The notes under the pieces: generated by a model
What the model saw: the letters and a program-made list of their open reading frames with translations, nothing else
What the model was told of the DNA's origin: nothing
Database searches by the model: none
Program-made: the position numbers and the translations under genes
DNA from: Stenotrophomonas sp. ATCM1_4
GTDB taxonomy: Bacteria; Pseudomonadota; Gammaproteobacteria; Xanthomonadales; Xanthomonadaceae
Assembly: GCF_004348115.1 (NCBI RefSeq)
Contig: NZ_QPFB01000001.1
Span: forward strand, 211,752-275,751
DNA: 64,000 bases
Direction of reading: 5' to 3'
In this document: positions 24,898 through 32,888 of the stretch, piece by piece
How the letters are laid out: each line of letters begins with the position of its first letter
Position numbering within the stretch: the first letter of the stretch is position 1

Positions 24898-26325
24898 ATG
24901 ACGGGCCGTCAGTGGCTATTGAAGCGTTGGCGGCCCCGCTCCCTGCAGGCCCGCCAGCTGTTGGCTGCCTCGGTGGGCCTGGTGGCGTTCCTGGCGCTGG
25001 CCGGTTACGCACTGGACGCCATGTTCGCTGACACCGCGCGAGCCAACCTCAGTGAACGCCTGAAGAACTACGCCACCGCCTATGCCGGTGGCGTGGATTT
25101 CACCCGCGACGGCTCGTTGTACATCCGCGAGCAGCCGCCGGATCCCCGCTTCGACGTGCCCGGCAACGGCCTGTACCTGCAGGTGGTGATGCCCGGTGGT
25201 ACCGGCAATTCCATGTCCGCCGAAGGCCCGATGCTGCCTGACGTCAGCGGGCGCATGCTCAAGCCGCGCGAGGAAGTGTTCGAAGGCCCGTTGCCGATGA
25301 CCCAGATCGACGGCACGCCCGGCGAGGTCTACCGCTATGGCATGGGCCTGGTCTGGGGCGGCGACGGCGGCCCGGAAACCGAATTCCCGTACACCATCTA
25401 CGTGCTGGAGGACTCACGCGCGCTGGGCAAGCAGCTGCGCGTGTTCCGTGGCGCGGTGTGGTTCTGGCTGGGCGTCACCGGCTTGATCCTGTTGCTGCTG
25501 CAGACCCTGGTGCTGCAGTGGAGCCTGCGCCCGCTCAAGCGCGTGATCAATGAGCTGACCAAGGTGCAGCGCGGCGAGCGCGAGCGCATGAGCGAGTTGC
25601 ACCCGCGCGAGCTGGCGCCGCTGACCGAAAGCATCAACGCCTTCATCGAAAGCGAGCGCGAGAACCTGGAGCGGCAGCGCAACACGCTGGCCGACCTGGC
25701 GCATAGCCTGAAGACGCCGCTGGCGGTGCTGCGCACCCAGCTGGACAGCGGTGCCAATGACCCGCAGGAGCTGCGCGAGGAACTGGACGTGCAGCTGCAG
25801 CGCATGAACAACCTGGTGTCCTACCAGTTGGCGCGTGCGGCATCGTCCGGTCACAAGCTGTTCTCCGCGCCGGTGCCGATCGAGTCCAACGCCGAGGAGA
25901 TCGTGCGCGGGCTGGAGAAGGTCTACGCCGCCAAGGGCGTGCTCTGCGAGTTCGAGCTGGAGCCGGGCGTCAGTTTCTACGGCGAGCCGGGCGACCTGCA
26001 GGAGCTGCTGGGCAACCTGCTGGAGAACGCCTTCAAGTGGGCCAACCGCCGCGTGATGCTGACCGCACGGCCGATCGCCAGCGGTGGCGGCCGCCGTGCC
26101 GGGCTGATGCTGGCGGTGGATGACGACGGCCCGGGCATCGCCGACGAGAACATCGCCAAGGTGCTGCAGCGTGGCGTGCGCGGCGATGAGCGCGTGCAGG
26201 GCCATGGCATCGGCCTGTCGATCGTGCAGGACCTGATCAAGGCCTACCGCGGCCAACTGCAGGTGAGCCGCTCCAGCGAACTGGGTGGTGCCCGCTTCGA
26301 AGTCACCCTGCCGCCGGGTATCTGA
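24898..26325 (+). CDS. phoQ: PhoQ-like sensor histidine kinase
   Basis: A 475-aa membrane kinase. TM1 is at about 21-42, a periplasmic sensor region at 43-183 contains several acidic clusters, and TM2 is at about 186-207. A HAMP-like linker follows, then the H-box with His269 (LADLAHSLKTPLAVLRTQL), an N-box (ELLGNLLENAFKWANRRV) and G-boxes (DDDGPGI, GHGIGLSIVQDLI). It follows phoP in one operon. In relatives this pair senses divalent cations or antimicrobial peptides and controls envelope modification. Confidence 0.9.
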   Translation: MTGRQWLLKRWRPRSLQARQLLAASVGLVAFLALAGYALDAMFADTARANLSERLKNYATAYAGGVDFTRDGSLYIREQPPDPRFDVPGNGLYLQVVMPGGTGNSMSAEGPMLPDVSGRMLKPREEVFEGPLPMTQIDGTPGEVYRYGMGLVWGGDGGPETEFPYTIYVLEDSRALGKQLRVFRGAVWFWLGVTGLILLLLQTLVLQWSLRPLKRVINELTKVQRGERERMSELHPRELAPLTESINAFIESERENLERQRNTLADLAHSLKTPLAVLRTQLDSGANDPQELREELDVQLQRMNNLVSYQLARAASSGHKLFSAPVPIESNAEEIVRGLEKVYAAKGVLCEFELEPGVSFYGEPGDLQELLGNLLENAFKWANRRVMLTARPIASGGGRRAGLMLAVDDDGPGIADENIAKVLQRGVRGDERVQGHGIGLSIVQDLIKAYRGQLQVSRSSELGGARFEVTLPPGI

Positions 26326-26417
26326 GCACGGCGCAATCGCGGCATCGCGTTGCCGCAGGCAGGCGCGTCAGCCGTGACTTGCGCAGGCTGGGGTGCAATC
26401 CCGTCATCACCACGCGA

Positions 26418-27194
26418 TCAATACCGCGCTTGGGCCGCACTGCCCGGCGACGGGCCATACAGACGGCGCAGGTGTGCGGCGACTGCCGGCATCGCCTGCT
26501 CCAGGACATCGGGTGCGGAGAAGTGGTACTCGCTGACCACCGCGAAGAACTCTTCCGGGGCTTCGGCCGCGTACGGATCGAGGGTGACCTCCTGCTCCCG
26601 GTCCACCTGCGCGCGGAAGTGGTCGTAACACTGCTGGAAATCGTGCGCCCATTGCCGCTGCCATTCGCGTGGCAGCGGCGGGGTGCCGTCAATGGCACCG
26701 TCCAGTGCGTCCAGCTTGTGTGCCATTTCATGCACGGCCACGCAGAAACCGGCATGCGGGTCGGCGATATCGGCCTGCACGTCGGCCCAGGACAAGATCA
26801 ACGGGCCGCTGTCCCATGACTCACCGACCAGCTCGTCGTCCCATTCGTGTACCACGCCCCATTCGTGGCCGTCGTCGATGGCGTCGTCATGGCGGCGGCG
26901 TACCCGGAACGCATCGGGGTAGACCACCAGTTCCGACCAGCCGTGCAGGCCTTCGGCACCGAACTCGATCAACGGCAGGCAGCACAACGCGGCCAGCAGC
27001 ATGCGCTGGCCTTCGTCCAGGACCAGGCCGGCGACCGGCGTGATGGTCTTGTGCTGCAGGAACAACCCGGTCAGGGCGCGCAGCCGTTCCTGCTGGGCGG
27101 GCTGCAGGGCATGCAGCCAATGACAACCCCGGCAGGTCTGTTGCCAGAGGGCGTCATCAAGGGGAGCAGGCGTGCGCCGGAACCAGCGCAGCAA
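26418..27194 (-). CDS. mtfA: MtfA-type zinc peptidase
   Basis: A 258-aa MtfA-family metallopeptidase. The zinc site HEMAHKLD and the downstream glutamate motif EFFAVVSEYHF are intact. The N-terminus (MLRWFRRTPAPLDDALWQ) and the middle SELVVYPDAFRVRR fit the family. In E. coli MtfA binds the repressor Mlc and so affects glucose PTS expression; whether that applies here is unknown. It converges on phoQ from the right and is preceded by a small exported protein gene. Confidence 0.92.
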   Translation of the reverse strand: MLRWFRRTPAPLDDALWQQTCRGCHWLHALQPAQQERLRALTGLFLQHKTITPVAGLVLDEGQRMLLAALCCLPLIEFGAEGLHGWSELVVYPDAFRVRRRHDDAIDDGHEWGVVHEWDDELVGESWDSGPLILSWADVQADIADPHAGFCVAVHEMAHKLDALDGAIDGTPPLPREWQRQWAHDFQQCYDHFRAQVDREQEVTLDPYAAEAPEEFFAVVSEYHFSAPDVLEQAMPAVAAHLRRLYGPSPGSAAQARY

Positions 27195-27202
27195 CGACTG
27201 GA

Positions 27203-27502
27203 TCAGCGGAACATCCCGGGCAGCATGCGATGCCAGCGCGGTGCGCGCAGGCGCGGCAGGATGTCGTCGTCACTGCCGCCGCCGGCACTTTGCGTGGCCT
27301 TGGCCTTGGCCGGTGGCGTGGTGGCGGCCGGCGCGGTGGTGGCGATGTTCACCGAGGCCGCCGGGACGGCGACACGTTCCACCTCGCTGGGCGCGTAGCT
27401 GCAGCCGCCCTGGCCGGCACCGCCGAGCGCATCCGAAGCCTGCGCCGCAACCGGGGCCAGCAGTAGGATCAGGCAATGAGCGAGGTGGCGCATCGTCAAC
27501 AT
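27203..27502 (-). CDS. Small exported hypothetical protein
   Basis: A 99-aa protein with a signal peptide (LAHCLILLLAPVAAQA) and a low-complexity mature part rich in Ala, Pro and Thr, ending in a basic patch (LRAPRWHRMLPGMF). A second ATG three codons in (27493) is equally plausible. It lies 8 bases upstream of mtfA on the same strand. No family is recognised. Longer frames overlapping it on both strands look like GC-driven shadows. Confidence 0.55.
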   Translation of the reverse strand: MLTMRHLAHCLILLLAPVAAQASDALGGAGQGGCSYAPSEVERVAVPAASVNIATTAPAATTPPAKAKATQSAGGGSDDDILPRLRAPRWHRMLPGMFR

Positions 27503-27619
27503 CCACAGCAGGGTGAGTTCCCGATTCTAGCCTGCTTTCTGGACTGAATTGGGCCCCCCGTCGGGCGCTTTGCGAGGGCATGCCGCATAATTTCGCGGTC
27601 TGTTGTCGAGGAACCCCCT

Positions 27620-28585
27620 GTGGATGACCGCCAATTGCTGGCCAAGCTGGGCGCTGGAGCGTTCTCCGGCGACGCGCTGGCCCGTGAGCTCGGCCTGACC
27701 CGGGCAGCGGTCTGGAAGCGTATTCAAGGCCTTCGCGCCGCAGGCGTGGCCATTGAAGGCCGCGCCGGCGACGGCTACCGGCTGGCGCAGCCACTGGACC
27801 TGCTGGATGCCGCACGGATCCGCGCCGGGCTGGCAGCCCCCGTGCAGGGGTTGCTGGCAGGGCTGGAAGTGGCCTGGTCAGTGAGCTCCACCAACACCGA
27901 ATTGCTGCAGCGCAGCGCGCCTGAGCGCGGGGTGGAGGTATTGCTGGCCGAGCGGCAGACCGGTGGCCGGGGCCGTCGCGGCCGGCACTGGGCCTCGCCG
28001 TTGGCCGCGCATGTGTACCTGTCGCTGTCGCGCAGCTTCGCCGGTGGCCTGTCGCGCCTGGGCGGGTTGAGCCTGGCCGTCGGCGTGGCCACGGTCGAGG
28101 CGCTGCAGGGATTGGGCTTCGGCCAGGTGGGCCTGAAATGGCCCAACGACGTGGTGGTGAACGGCCGCAAGCTGGGCGGCCTGCTGGTCGAGGGCGGCGG
28201 TGAGTTCGCCGGCCCGGCGCGTGCGGTGATCGGGCTGGGACTGAATGTCCACATGCCTGCGGCGGCGGCCGCCGACATCGGCCAGCCCTGGGTGGACCTG
28301 GACGCATTGGCCGGCCTGCCGGTGCGGCGCGATGCGGTGGTCATGGCGCTGCTGTCCTCGTTGCTGCCGGCGCTGGACCTGTTCGAGCAGGAAGGGCTGG
28401 CACCGTTCCTGCCGCGTTATGCGGGCATGGACGTGTTGCGTGGCCGCGCGGTGCGGGTGGAGGAAGGGGGCGTGATGCACGAGGGCGTGGCCTGCGGGCT
28501 GGCCGACGATGGCGCGCTGAAGGTGGAGATGGCCGGGCGGGAGACCTGTTTCCATGCCGGCGAAGTCAGCGTGAGGGCAGCATGA
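27620..28585 (+). CDS. birA: Biotin-protein ligase / biotin operon repressor BirA
   Basis: A 321-aa bifunctional BirA. The start is GTG at 27620; no in-frame ATG is nearby. The N-terminal helix-turn-helix (DALARELGLTRAAVWKRI) implies repressor function. The ligase part has ERQTGGRGRRGRHWASP (biotinyl-AMP loop) and KWPNDVVVNGRKLGGLLVE, with an SH3-like C-terminal domain. It activates biotin to biotinyl-5'-AMP and transfers it to BCCP. Its stop overlaps the coaX start by ATGA. Confidence 0.95.
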   Translation: MDDRQLLAKLGAGAFSGDALARELGLTRAAVWKRIQGLRAAGVAIEGRAGDGYRLAQPLDLLDAARIRAGLAAPVQGLLAGLEVAWSVSSTNTELLQRSAPERGVEVLLAERQTGGRGRRGRHWASPLAAHVYLSLSRSFAGGLSRLGGLSLAVGVATVEALQGLGFGQVGLKWPNDVVVNGRKLGGLLVEGGGEFAGPARAVIGLGLNVHMPAAAAADIGQPWVDLDALAGLPVRRDAVVMALLSSLLPALDLFEQEGLAPFLPRYAGMDVLRGRAVRVEEGGVMHEGVACGLADDGALKVEMAGRETCFHAGEVSVRAA

Positions 28586-29319
28586 GCGACTGGTTGTTCG
28601 ACCTGGGGAATTCGCGCTTCAAGTTCGCGCCCCTGCATGGCAACCAGGCCGGCAGCGTGCAGGCCTGGGCGCACGGTGCCGAAGCGATGACCGCCAGCGC
28701 GCTGGAAGCGCTGCCACGTGGCGAGGCCGCCTGGGTGGCCAGCGTGGCCGCGCCCGCACTGACCGGGGAGGTGATGCGCATCCTGTCCGAGCGTTTCGAG
28801 CAGGTGCATGTGGCGCGCACCCAGGCGCAGTGCGCCGGCGTGACCGTGGCCTATGCGCGCCCGGAGAAATTCGGTGTTGACCGTTTCCTGGGCCTGCTGG
28901 CGACGGTGTCGTTGCAACGACCGGTGCTGGTGGTGGGTGTCGGGACGGCGTTGACCATCGACCTGATGGACGGCGATGGCCTGCATCGCGGCGGCCGCAT
29001 AGCCGCTTCGCCGACGGTGATGCGCGAGGCCCTGCACGCGCGTGCGGTGCAACTGCCCGCCAGCGGCGGTGATTACACAGAGTTCGCCAACGACACCGCC
29101 GATGCGCTGGCGTCCGGTTGCGATGGCGCGGCCGTGGCGCTGGTCGAACGCAGCCTGCAACAGGCCGGTGGGTTGCTGGGCGCCGCGCCGACGTTGATCG
29201 TGCACGGCGGCGGCGCCGCACCGTTGATGCCGCTGCTGCCCGACGCCGAACACCGGCCGGCACTGGTGCTTGATGGGCTCGCGCGCTGGGCCATTCACCA
29301 CGGCGCCGGTGGACGGTAG
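28582..29319 (+). CDS. coaX: Type III pantothenate kinase CoaX
   Basis: A 245-aa CoaX, catalysing the first step of coenzyme A synthesis. It has the ASKHA-fold phosphate motif near the N-terminus (FDLGNSRFKFA), GVDRFLGLLAT and a second phosphate-binding stretch (VGVGTALTIDLMDGDG). The ATGA overlap with birA is a common arrangement in gammaproteobacteria and supports co-translation. Confidence 0.95.
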   Translation: MSDWLFDLGNSRFKFAPLHGNQAGSVQAWAHGAEAMTASALEALPRGEAAWVASVAAPALTGEVMRILSERFEQVHVARTQAQCAGVTVAYARPEKFGVDRFLGLLATVSLQRPVLVVGVGTALTIDLMDGDGLHRGGRIAASPTVMREALHARAVQLPASGGDYTEFANDTADALASGCDGAAVALVERSLQQAGGLLGAAPTLIVHGGGAAPLMPLLPDAEHRPALVLDGLARWAIHHGAGGR

Positions 29320-29328
29320 GATCTGCGC

Positions 29329-30117
29329 ATGCTGAGCCGCTTCCTGATCGTCATTCTTGTGATCCTCAACGTGGGCGTCGCGTTGTGGTGGATGGTGCCG
29401 CGCGCCGATACCGCCGCCGCACCTGCCAAGCCCGAGCTCGGCGTCGCCACGCTTGAGCTGATGCCGTCGCCGGCAGCGTCGGCCGCCACGGGCGATGCCG
29501 TACCGGCGGTTACTCCCGCGGCCGCAGTGGCGGCACCGGCCGTTGCACGGCCGGAGGACGCCGAGCCGGCAGCGTCGACACCGGCGCCGGCCAAGCCGAC
29601 CGAAGCCAAGCCGGCCGAGGCCGTGCCGCCGGTGGCAGCCACGCCCAAGCCGGTCGAGCACTGCGCCAGCCTCGGCCCGTTCACCGACGCGGCCAAGGCA
29701 CAGGCGGCGCAGGCGGCACTGGGTGCCGACGCACAGCGCCCACGCGTGCGTGAAGTTCCCGGCAAGTCCGGCAGCGGCAGCTACCGTGTCTTCATCCCGC
29801 CGGCGGCGTCGCGTGAGGAAGCGCAGGCCACGGCCAAGCGCATCGTGGAAGCGGGCTTCAGCGACTACTTCGTGGTCTCGCAGGGCGAAGAGGCCAATGC
29901 CGTCGCGCTGGGCCAGTACCGCAACCGCGAGGGTGCCGAGCGCCGTCTCGCCACGCTGGTGGCTGCCGGCTTCCCTGCGCGGCTGGCTGGCGGCGGCAAC
30001 GAAACCCCGCCAACCTGGTGGCTGGACGTCGCCTCCAGCAGCGCCTCGCCAGCCATCCTGATGCAACGTGCTGGCGCCGCCCAGCAACAATCGCTGGATT
30101 GCGCGCGACTGCGCTAG
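29329..30117 (+). CDS. SPOR-domain inner-membrane protein
   Basis: A 262-aa protein with one N-terminal TM helix (FLIVILVILNVGVALWW), a long Ala/Pro-rich periplasmic linker (about 30-105) and a C-terminal SPOR-like domain (CASLGPFTDAAKAQAAQAAL; SYRVFIPPAASREEAQATA). SPOR domains bind denuded glycan strands at the division septum. It lies 9 bases after coaX and is probably the last gene of the birA-coaX unit. The frame is intact to the TAG just before the tRNA. Confidence 0.85.
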   Translation: MLSRFLIVILVILNVGVALWWMVPRADTAAAPAKPELGVATLELMPSPAASAATGDAVPAVTPAAAVAAPAVARPEDAEPAASTPAPAKPTEAKPAEAVPPVAATPKPVEHCASLGPFTDAAKAQAAQAALGADAQRPRVREVPGKSGSGSYRVFIPPAASREEAQATAKRIVEAGFSDYFVVSQGEEANAVALGQYRNREGAERRLATLVAAGFPARLAGGGNETPPTWWLDVASSSASPAILMQRAGAAQQQSLDCARLR

Positions 30118-30182
30118 AATGGCGCCCGCCTCCGGCCAGCCGGGGCGCCCGGCGGGTTCCCGCACCGCCCGAAAGATTTCTT

Positions 30183-30258
30183 GCCGCTTTAGCTCAGTTG
30201 GTAGAGCAACTGTCTTGTAAACAGTAGGTCATCCGTTCGATTCGGATAAGCGGCACCA
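30183..30258 (+). tRNA. tRNA-Thr (anticodon TGT)
   Basis: A 76-nt tRNA with encoded CCA. Acceptor arms GCCGCTT/AAGCGGC pair, the D-loop reads AGCTCAGTTGGTAGAGC, the anticodon loop is CTTGTAA giving TGT (reads ACA), and the T-arm is TCCGTTCGATTCGGA. An intrinsic terminator follows at 30302. The gene is a likely attachment site, because an integrase start remnant lies 170 bases downstream. Confidence 0.97.
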
Positions 30259-30301
30259 TCGCCTGATCCCATGGCGTCCAAGCAAGTCCAGAATTCAGAC
30301 T

Positions 30302-30326
30302 AAGCCCGCAGAAATGCGGGCTTTTT
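30302..30326 (+). terminator. Terminator after tRNA-Thr
   Basis: AAGCCCGCA-GAAA-TGCGGGCTT stem-loop with a GNRA-type tetraloop followed by six T residues, 44 bases after the tRNA. Strong intrinsic terminator. Confidence 0.9.
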
Positions 30327-30342
30327 TGTGCATTTTGGTCCG

Positions 30343-30430
30343 AGCTTGTCCACGTATATCCAGCGACGTTGGGGGTACAAGTGGGGGTACATTTCGGAAA
30401 ACGGAGTTCAGCAAGGAGGATGTACCCCCA
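30343..30430. repeat. Integrase-leader repeat A
   Basis: GTCCACGTATATCCAG followed by two tandem GGGGGTACA units, then an AAGGAGG ribosome site. A diverged relative of the first part occurs at about 45711-45760. It resembles the attachment/leader DNA seen upstream of tRNA-site integrases. Confidence 0.5.
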
Positions 30431-30465
30431 ATGGGTGCTAAGCAATTGACGGATATGGCCGCGCG
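30431..30465 (+). pseudogene. Integrase N-terminal remnant cut by an IS
   Basis: ATG at 30431 after AAGGAGG encodes MGAKQLTDMAAR before the IS3-family left end at 30466. QLTDxAxR is the usual start of P4-type tRNA-site integrases. The rest of the gene is not found on the far side of the IS, so the insertion was followed by deletion. Confidence 0.6.
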
Positions 30466-30514
30466 TGACCCACCCCCAATTCCCGGTGCATTTCAAAGTG
30501 GAAAATCCGGCGTT

Positions 30515-31361
30515 CTACGGCACCCTGGAGTTCGCATGGGCCCCGTGTTTCAGGGCGAATTCCTCCGGGGGTTTCCATCCTAATGCACTGTGGGGACGTT
30601 CCTCCTTATAGAAGCGCCGCCACCCTTCGATCTTGCTCCGCGCGTCGGCCAGTGACAAGAACCAATGCTCATTCAGGCACTCCTGCCGAAGGCGACCGTT
30701 GAAGCTTTCTACAAGCGCGTTGTCTGTCGGCGTGCCGCGTCGGGAAAAATCCAGCTCCACCCTGTTTTCATAAGCCCAACGATCCATTACCTTCCCGGCG
30801 AACTCGCTGCCGTTGTCCACCTTGATTGCGCCCGGCGATCCTCGCTGGGCTGCCAACCTTGTCATTGCCTCCGCCACATGCTCCCCGCGTAACGACTGGT
30901 CCACGACGATGGCCAGACACTCATGCGTGAAGTGATCAACCACGGTCAGCATCCGGAAACGGCGACCGTCAAACAGTGCGTCGCTGACGAAGTCCATTCC
31001 CCAAAGTGCATTGGGAGCAACGGCTACCTCTATCGGTTGACGCCGGCGTGCACTTCTACTGCGCCGAGGCCGGCAATGCCTTAAAGACAGGCCTTCTTCC
31101 TTGTAAATCCGATGGACCCGTTTGTGGTTGTCACGCCAGCCTTCTCGGCGCAGAACCACGAACACGCGCTCGCAACCGTAGTGCACCCGACTTGAGATGA
31201 TCTCACGCATGCGCATTCGTACCGCCTGACTGTCCTTGCCTTGCCCTTGTACGAATAGCTGGAATACGACATCGCCACCATCTGCAGTGCCCGCCGCATG
31301 CTGACCCCAAAGCGCTCTTGCAGCCGGCCGACCCAGGTGCGTCGCTGGGCAGGCCTCAGAG
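30515..31361 (-). pseudogene. IS3-family OrfB transposase, frameshifted
   Basis: The expected -1 frame after the slippery site reads ALRPAQRRTWVGRLQERFG and continues to SYSSYSYKGKAR, then loses phase near 31231-31245. The catalytic part resumes one frame over (DSQAVRMRMREI onward). A single-base deletion explains this exactly. The DDE residues are still present: WGMDFVSD, KVDNGSEF and NALVESFNGRLR. A full transposase cannot be made from this copy. Confidence 0.82.
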
Positions 31362-31622
31362 CTTTTTTGTGACCACCTCCTGCAACATGGCTTTGTCCAG
31401 GCTGAGATCAGCAACCAACTGCTTGAGCTTTCGGTTTTCCTCTTCCAGCAGCCTTAAACGTTTCAATTCCGAAGGGCCAAGCCCACCGTACTTCTTTCGC
31501 CATACGTAGAAGGTGGCCTCGGCAATACCCATTTTCCTGCAGATCTCGCCTACTGCCGTTCCCAGCTCCGCCTGCTTCAGCGCGTAGGCAATCTGCTCCT
31601 CGGTGAAACGCGACTTCTTCAT
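31356..31622 (-). CDS. IS3-family OrfA
   Basis: An 88-aa transposase OrfA (KKSRFTEEQIAYALKQAELG; helix-turn-helix IAEATFYVWRKKYGGLGPSE; leucine-zipper tail LEEENRKLKQLVADLSLDK). The ATG at 31622 is preferred over an upstream in-frame ATG in the terminal region. The end of the gene contains the AAAAAAG slippery heptamer (31368 to 31362 on the reverse strand), which in this family yields the OrfAB transposase by a -1 shift. Confidence 0.88.
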   Translation of the reverse strand: MKKSRFTEEQIAYALKQAELGTAVGEICRKMGIAEATFYVWRKKYGGLGPSELKRLRLLEEENRKLKQLVADLSLDKAMLQEVVTKKL

Positions 31623-31703
31623 GCCTGAATCCTCGTTTGTCACGGGGCCCAATGCTGCCGACGTCTCTACTTTAGCCTGCACCAGTTTTCTGGGGGTGGG
31701 TCA

Positions 31704-32097
31704 GGGTGGGTCATGAAAATAGGGGAGTGAATTACGCCTCCTTCCATGAGCACCTTGATGTGCCCGGGTTTGAGGAACGGCCTGGTTCTTGCATGTCTCT
31801 GCCGAAGGGCTTGTACGGCAGGCACTGTCCGATGTTGGCGCGGTCAAGGACAATTTGTGACGCACATTGCCTGTTGAGTTTTCGTGAAGGCGGTCGCTAG
31901 AATTGTGACGGGGTGCAGTTCTGCGCAGGGGTGGTTTTCGCAGTTCTGAACAGAATTTCGTTGTTTTTGTGCACTGGCGCCGCTGCCTGCAGAGCAGCTG
32001 GCGCTGGTTCTGTGCGTGATTTATGCGCGGTCGGCGGAGCTCTGGTGGAGCGGAAACGCCGGTGAATGGATGTCTTGTAGAGCCTTAGGGTGGGGTG
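31704..32097. other. 394-bp intergenic region before the DUF3617-like gene
   Basis: No gene seen. It starts with a partial repeat of the IS right end and later contains a plausible sigma-70 promoter (31874-31903) leaving a leader of about 185 bases. Confidence 0.5.
31874..31903 (+). promoter_or_regulatory. Putative sigma-70 promoter for the island operon
   Basis: TTGAGT at 31874-31879 and TAGAAT at 31898-31903 with 18-bp spacing, lying upstream of the 32098 gene and the giant surface-protein gene. Five of six -10 bases match consensus. Not verified by any experiment visible here. Confidence 0.45.
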
Positions 32098-32733
32098 ATG
32101 GGTTCATCAGCTGACGTATGCATGCGCGCCATGGCGGGCCGCGCGATGCCGCCACATGCACGCCAAACGGTCGCTCATCAGCTGCTGCAGGCCGTGTTTG
32201 CTCTGTTGTTGATCTGGTCGCCGCTGGCGCTGGCCAGCGCTGCGGGTACGCCGTCCTATGCCGGGGTGCCGCAGCGCCAGGCGGGCCTGTGGGAAGTGAT
32301 CGTGCAGGCGCATTCGCCGCGCGGCATCGGCGGTCCCCGGCAGGAGGCGATGACCGTGCTGCAGTGCACTGATGCCAATGCCGAGCACGTGGTGCCGTTC
32401 TTCATGCTGCCGACACGGCAGACCTGCAGCAGCATCAACGTCAAGCGTGCGGCGAACGGTGCCGGGCACGAGGTGGCCACCGTCTGCGCGACCCATGGCC
32501 AACGGTTCGACATGCGGGTGCAGCTGTGGGGCGACATGCGCGGGATCTACGGTGGCACGTACACGATCACCCGCCCCGATGCGCCGCAGACCAACACCGG
32601 CCCGGTGCCATTCCAGGCGCGCAGGCTTGGTGGCTGCAGCCCCGGGCAGCGTCCCGGCGACATGGTTCTTCCCAATGGCATCACCGTCAATCCGGTGGAT
32701 GACGCAAAGCGCGCGGGAGAACACATCCATTGA
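32098..32733 (+). CDS. Exported DUF3617-like protein
   Basis: A 211-aa protein with a long N-terminal region ending in a signal sequence (AVFALLLIWSPLALASAAG). The mature part resembles DUF3617: RQAGLWEVIV, then MTVLQCTDANAEHVVPFFM with spaced cysteines and SSINVKRAANG. The ATG at 32098 follows a GGTGGGG stretch. It is immediately upstream of the giant protein's open frame, so the two may be one transcript. Function is unknown; DUF3617 proteins are periplasmic. Confidence 0.75.
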   Translation: MGSSADVCMRAMAGRAMPPHARQTVAHQLLQAVFALLLIWSPLALASAAGTPSYAGVPQRQAGLWEVIVQAHSPRGIGGPRQEAMTVLQCTDANAEHVVPFFMLPTRQTCSSINVKRAANGAGHEVATVCATHGQRFDMRVQLWGDMRGIYGGTYTITRPDAPQTNTGPVPFQARRLGGCSPGQRPGDMVLPNGITVNPVDDAKRAGEHIH

Positions 32734-32888
32734 ATCCGACGACGAACGGCCCGCCGCGCCAGCGGCACCAGGGCAGGGGCATGCCATGGCTGCGCGCGCA
32801 CAGCGCGCAATCAGCAACTGCCATCCCCGGATCTTCGCCTCACCCCAAACAAGTTTCTGCCCATTCCGCCAATTCAACGGAACGCGTC

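Larger units (their letters stand above)
30466..31703 (-). mobile_element. IS3-family element (IS407-like), 1238 bp
   Basis: Bounded by inverted repeats TGACCCACCCCCA (30466-30478) and its complement (31691-31703). It carries orfA and orfB on the reverse strand with an A6G frameshift site. No clear target duplication flanks it. A partial second copy of the right end (GGGTGGGTCA, 31704-31713) follows. orfB carries a frame disruption, so the copy is probably inactive unless helped in trans. Confidence 0.9.

Noticed and set aside
27270..28307. 345-codon reverse frame over birA
   Set aside because: Arg/Pro-rich shadow of birA; the small exported-protein gene and mtfA explain the reverse strand better.
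30314..30583. Forward frame running from the tRNA-Thr flank into the IS
   Set aside because: Crosses the IS left end, so it is a chance fusion of integrase leader and IS DNA.
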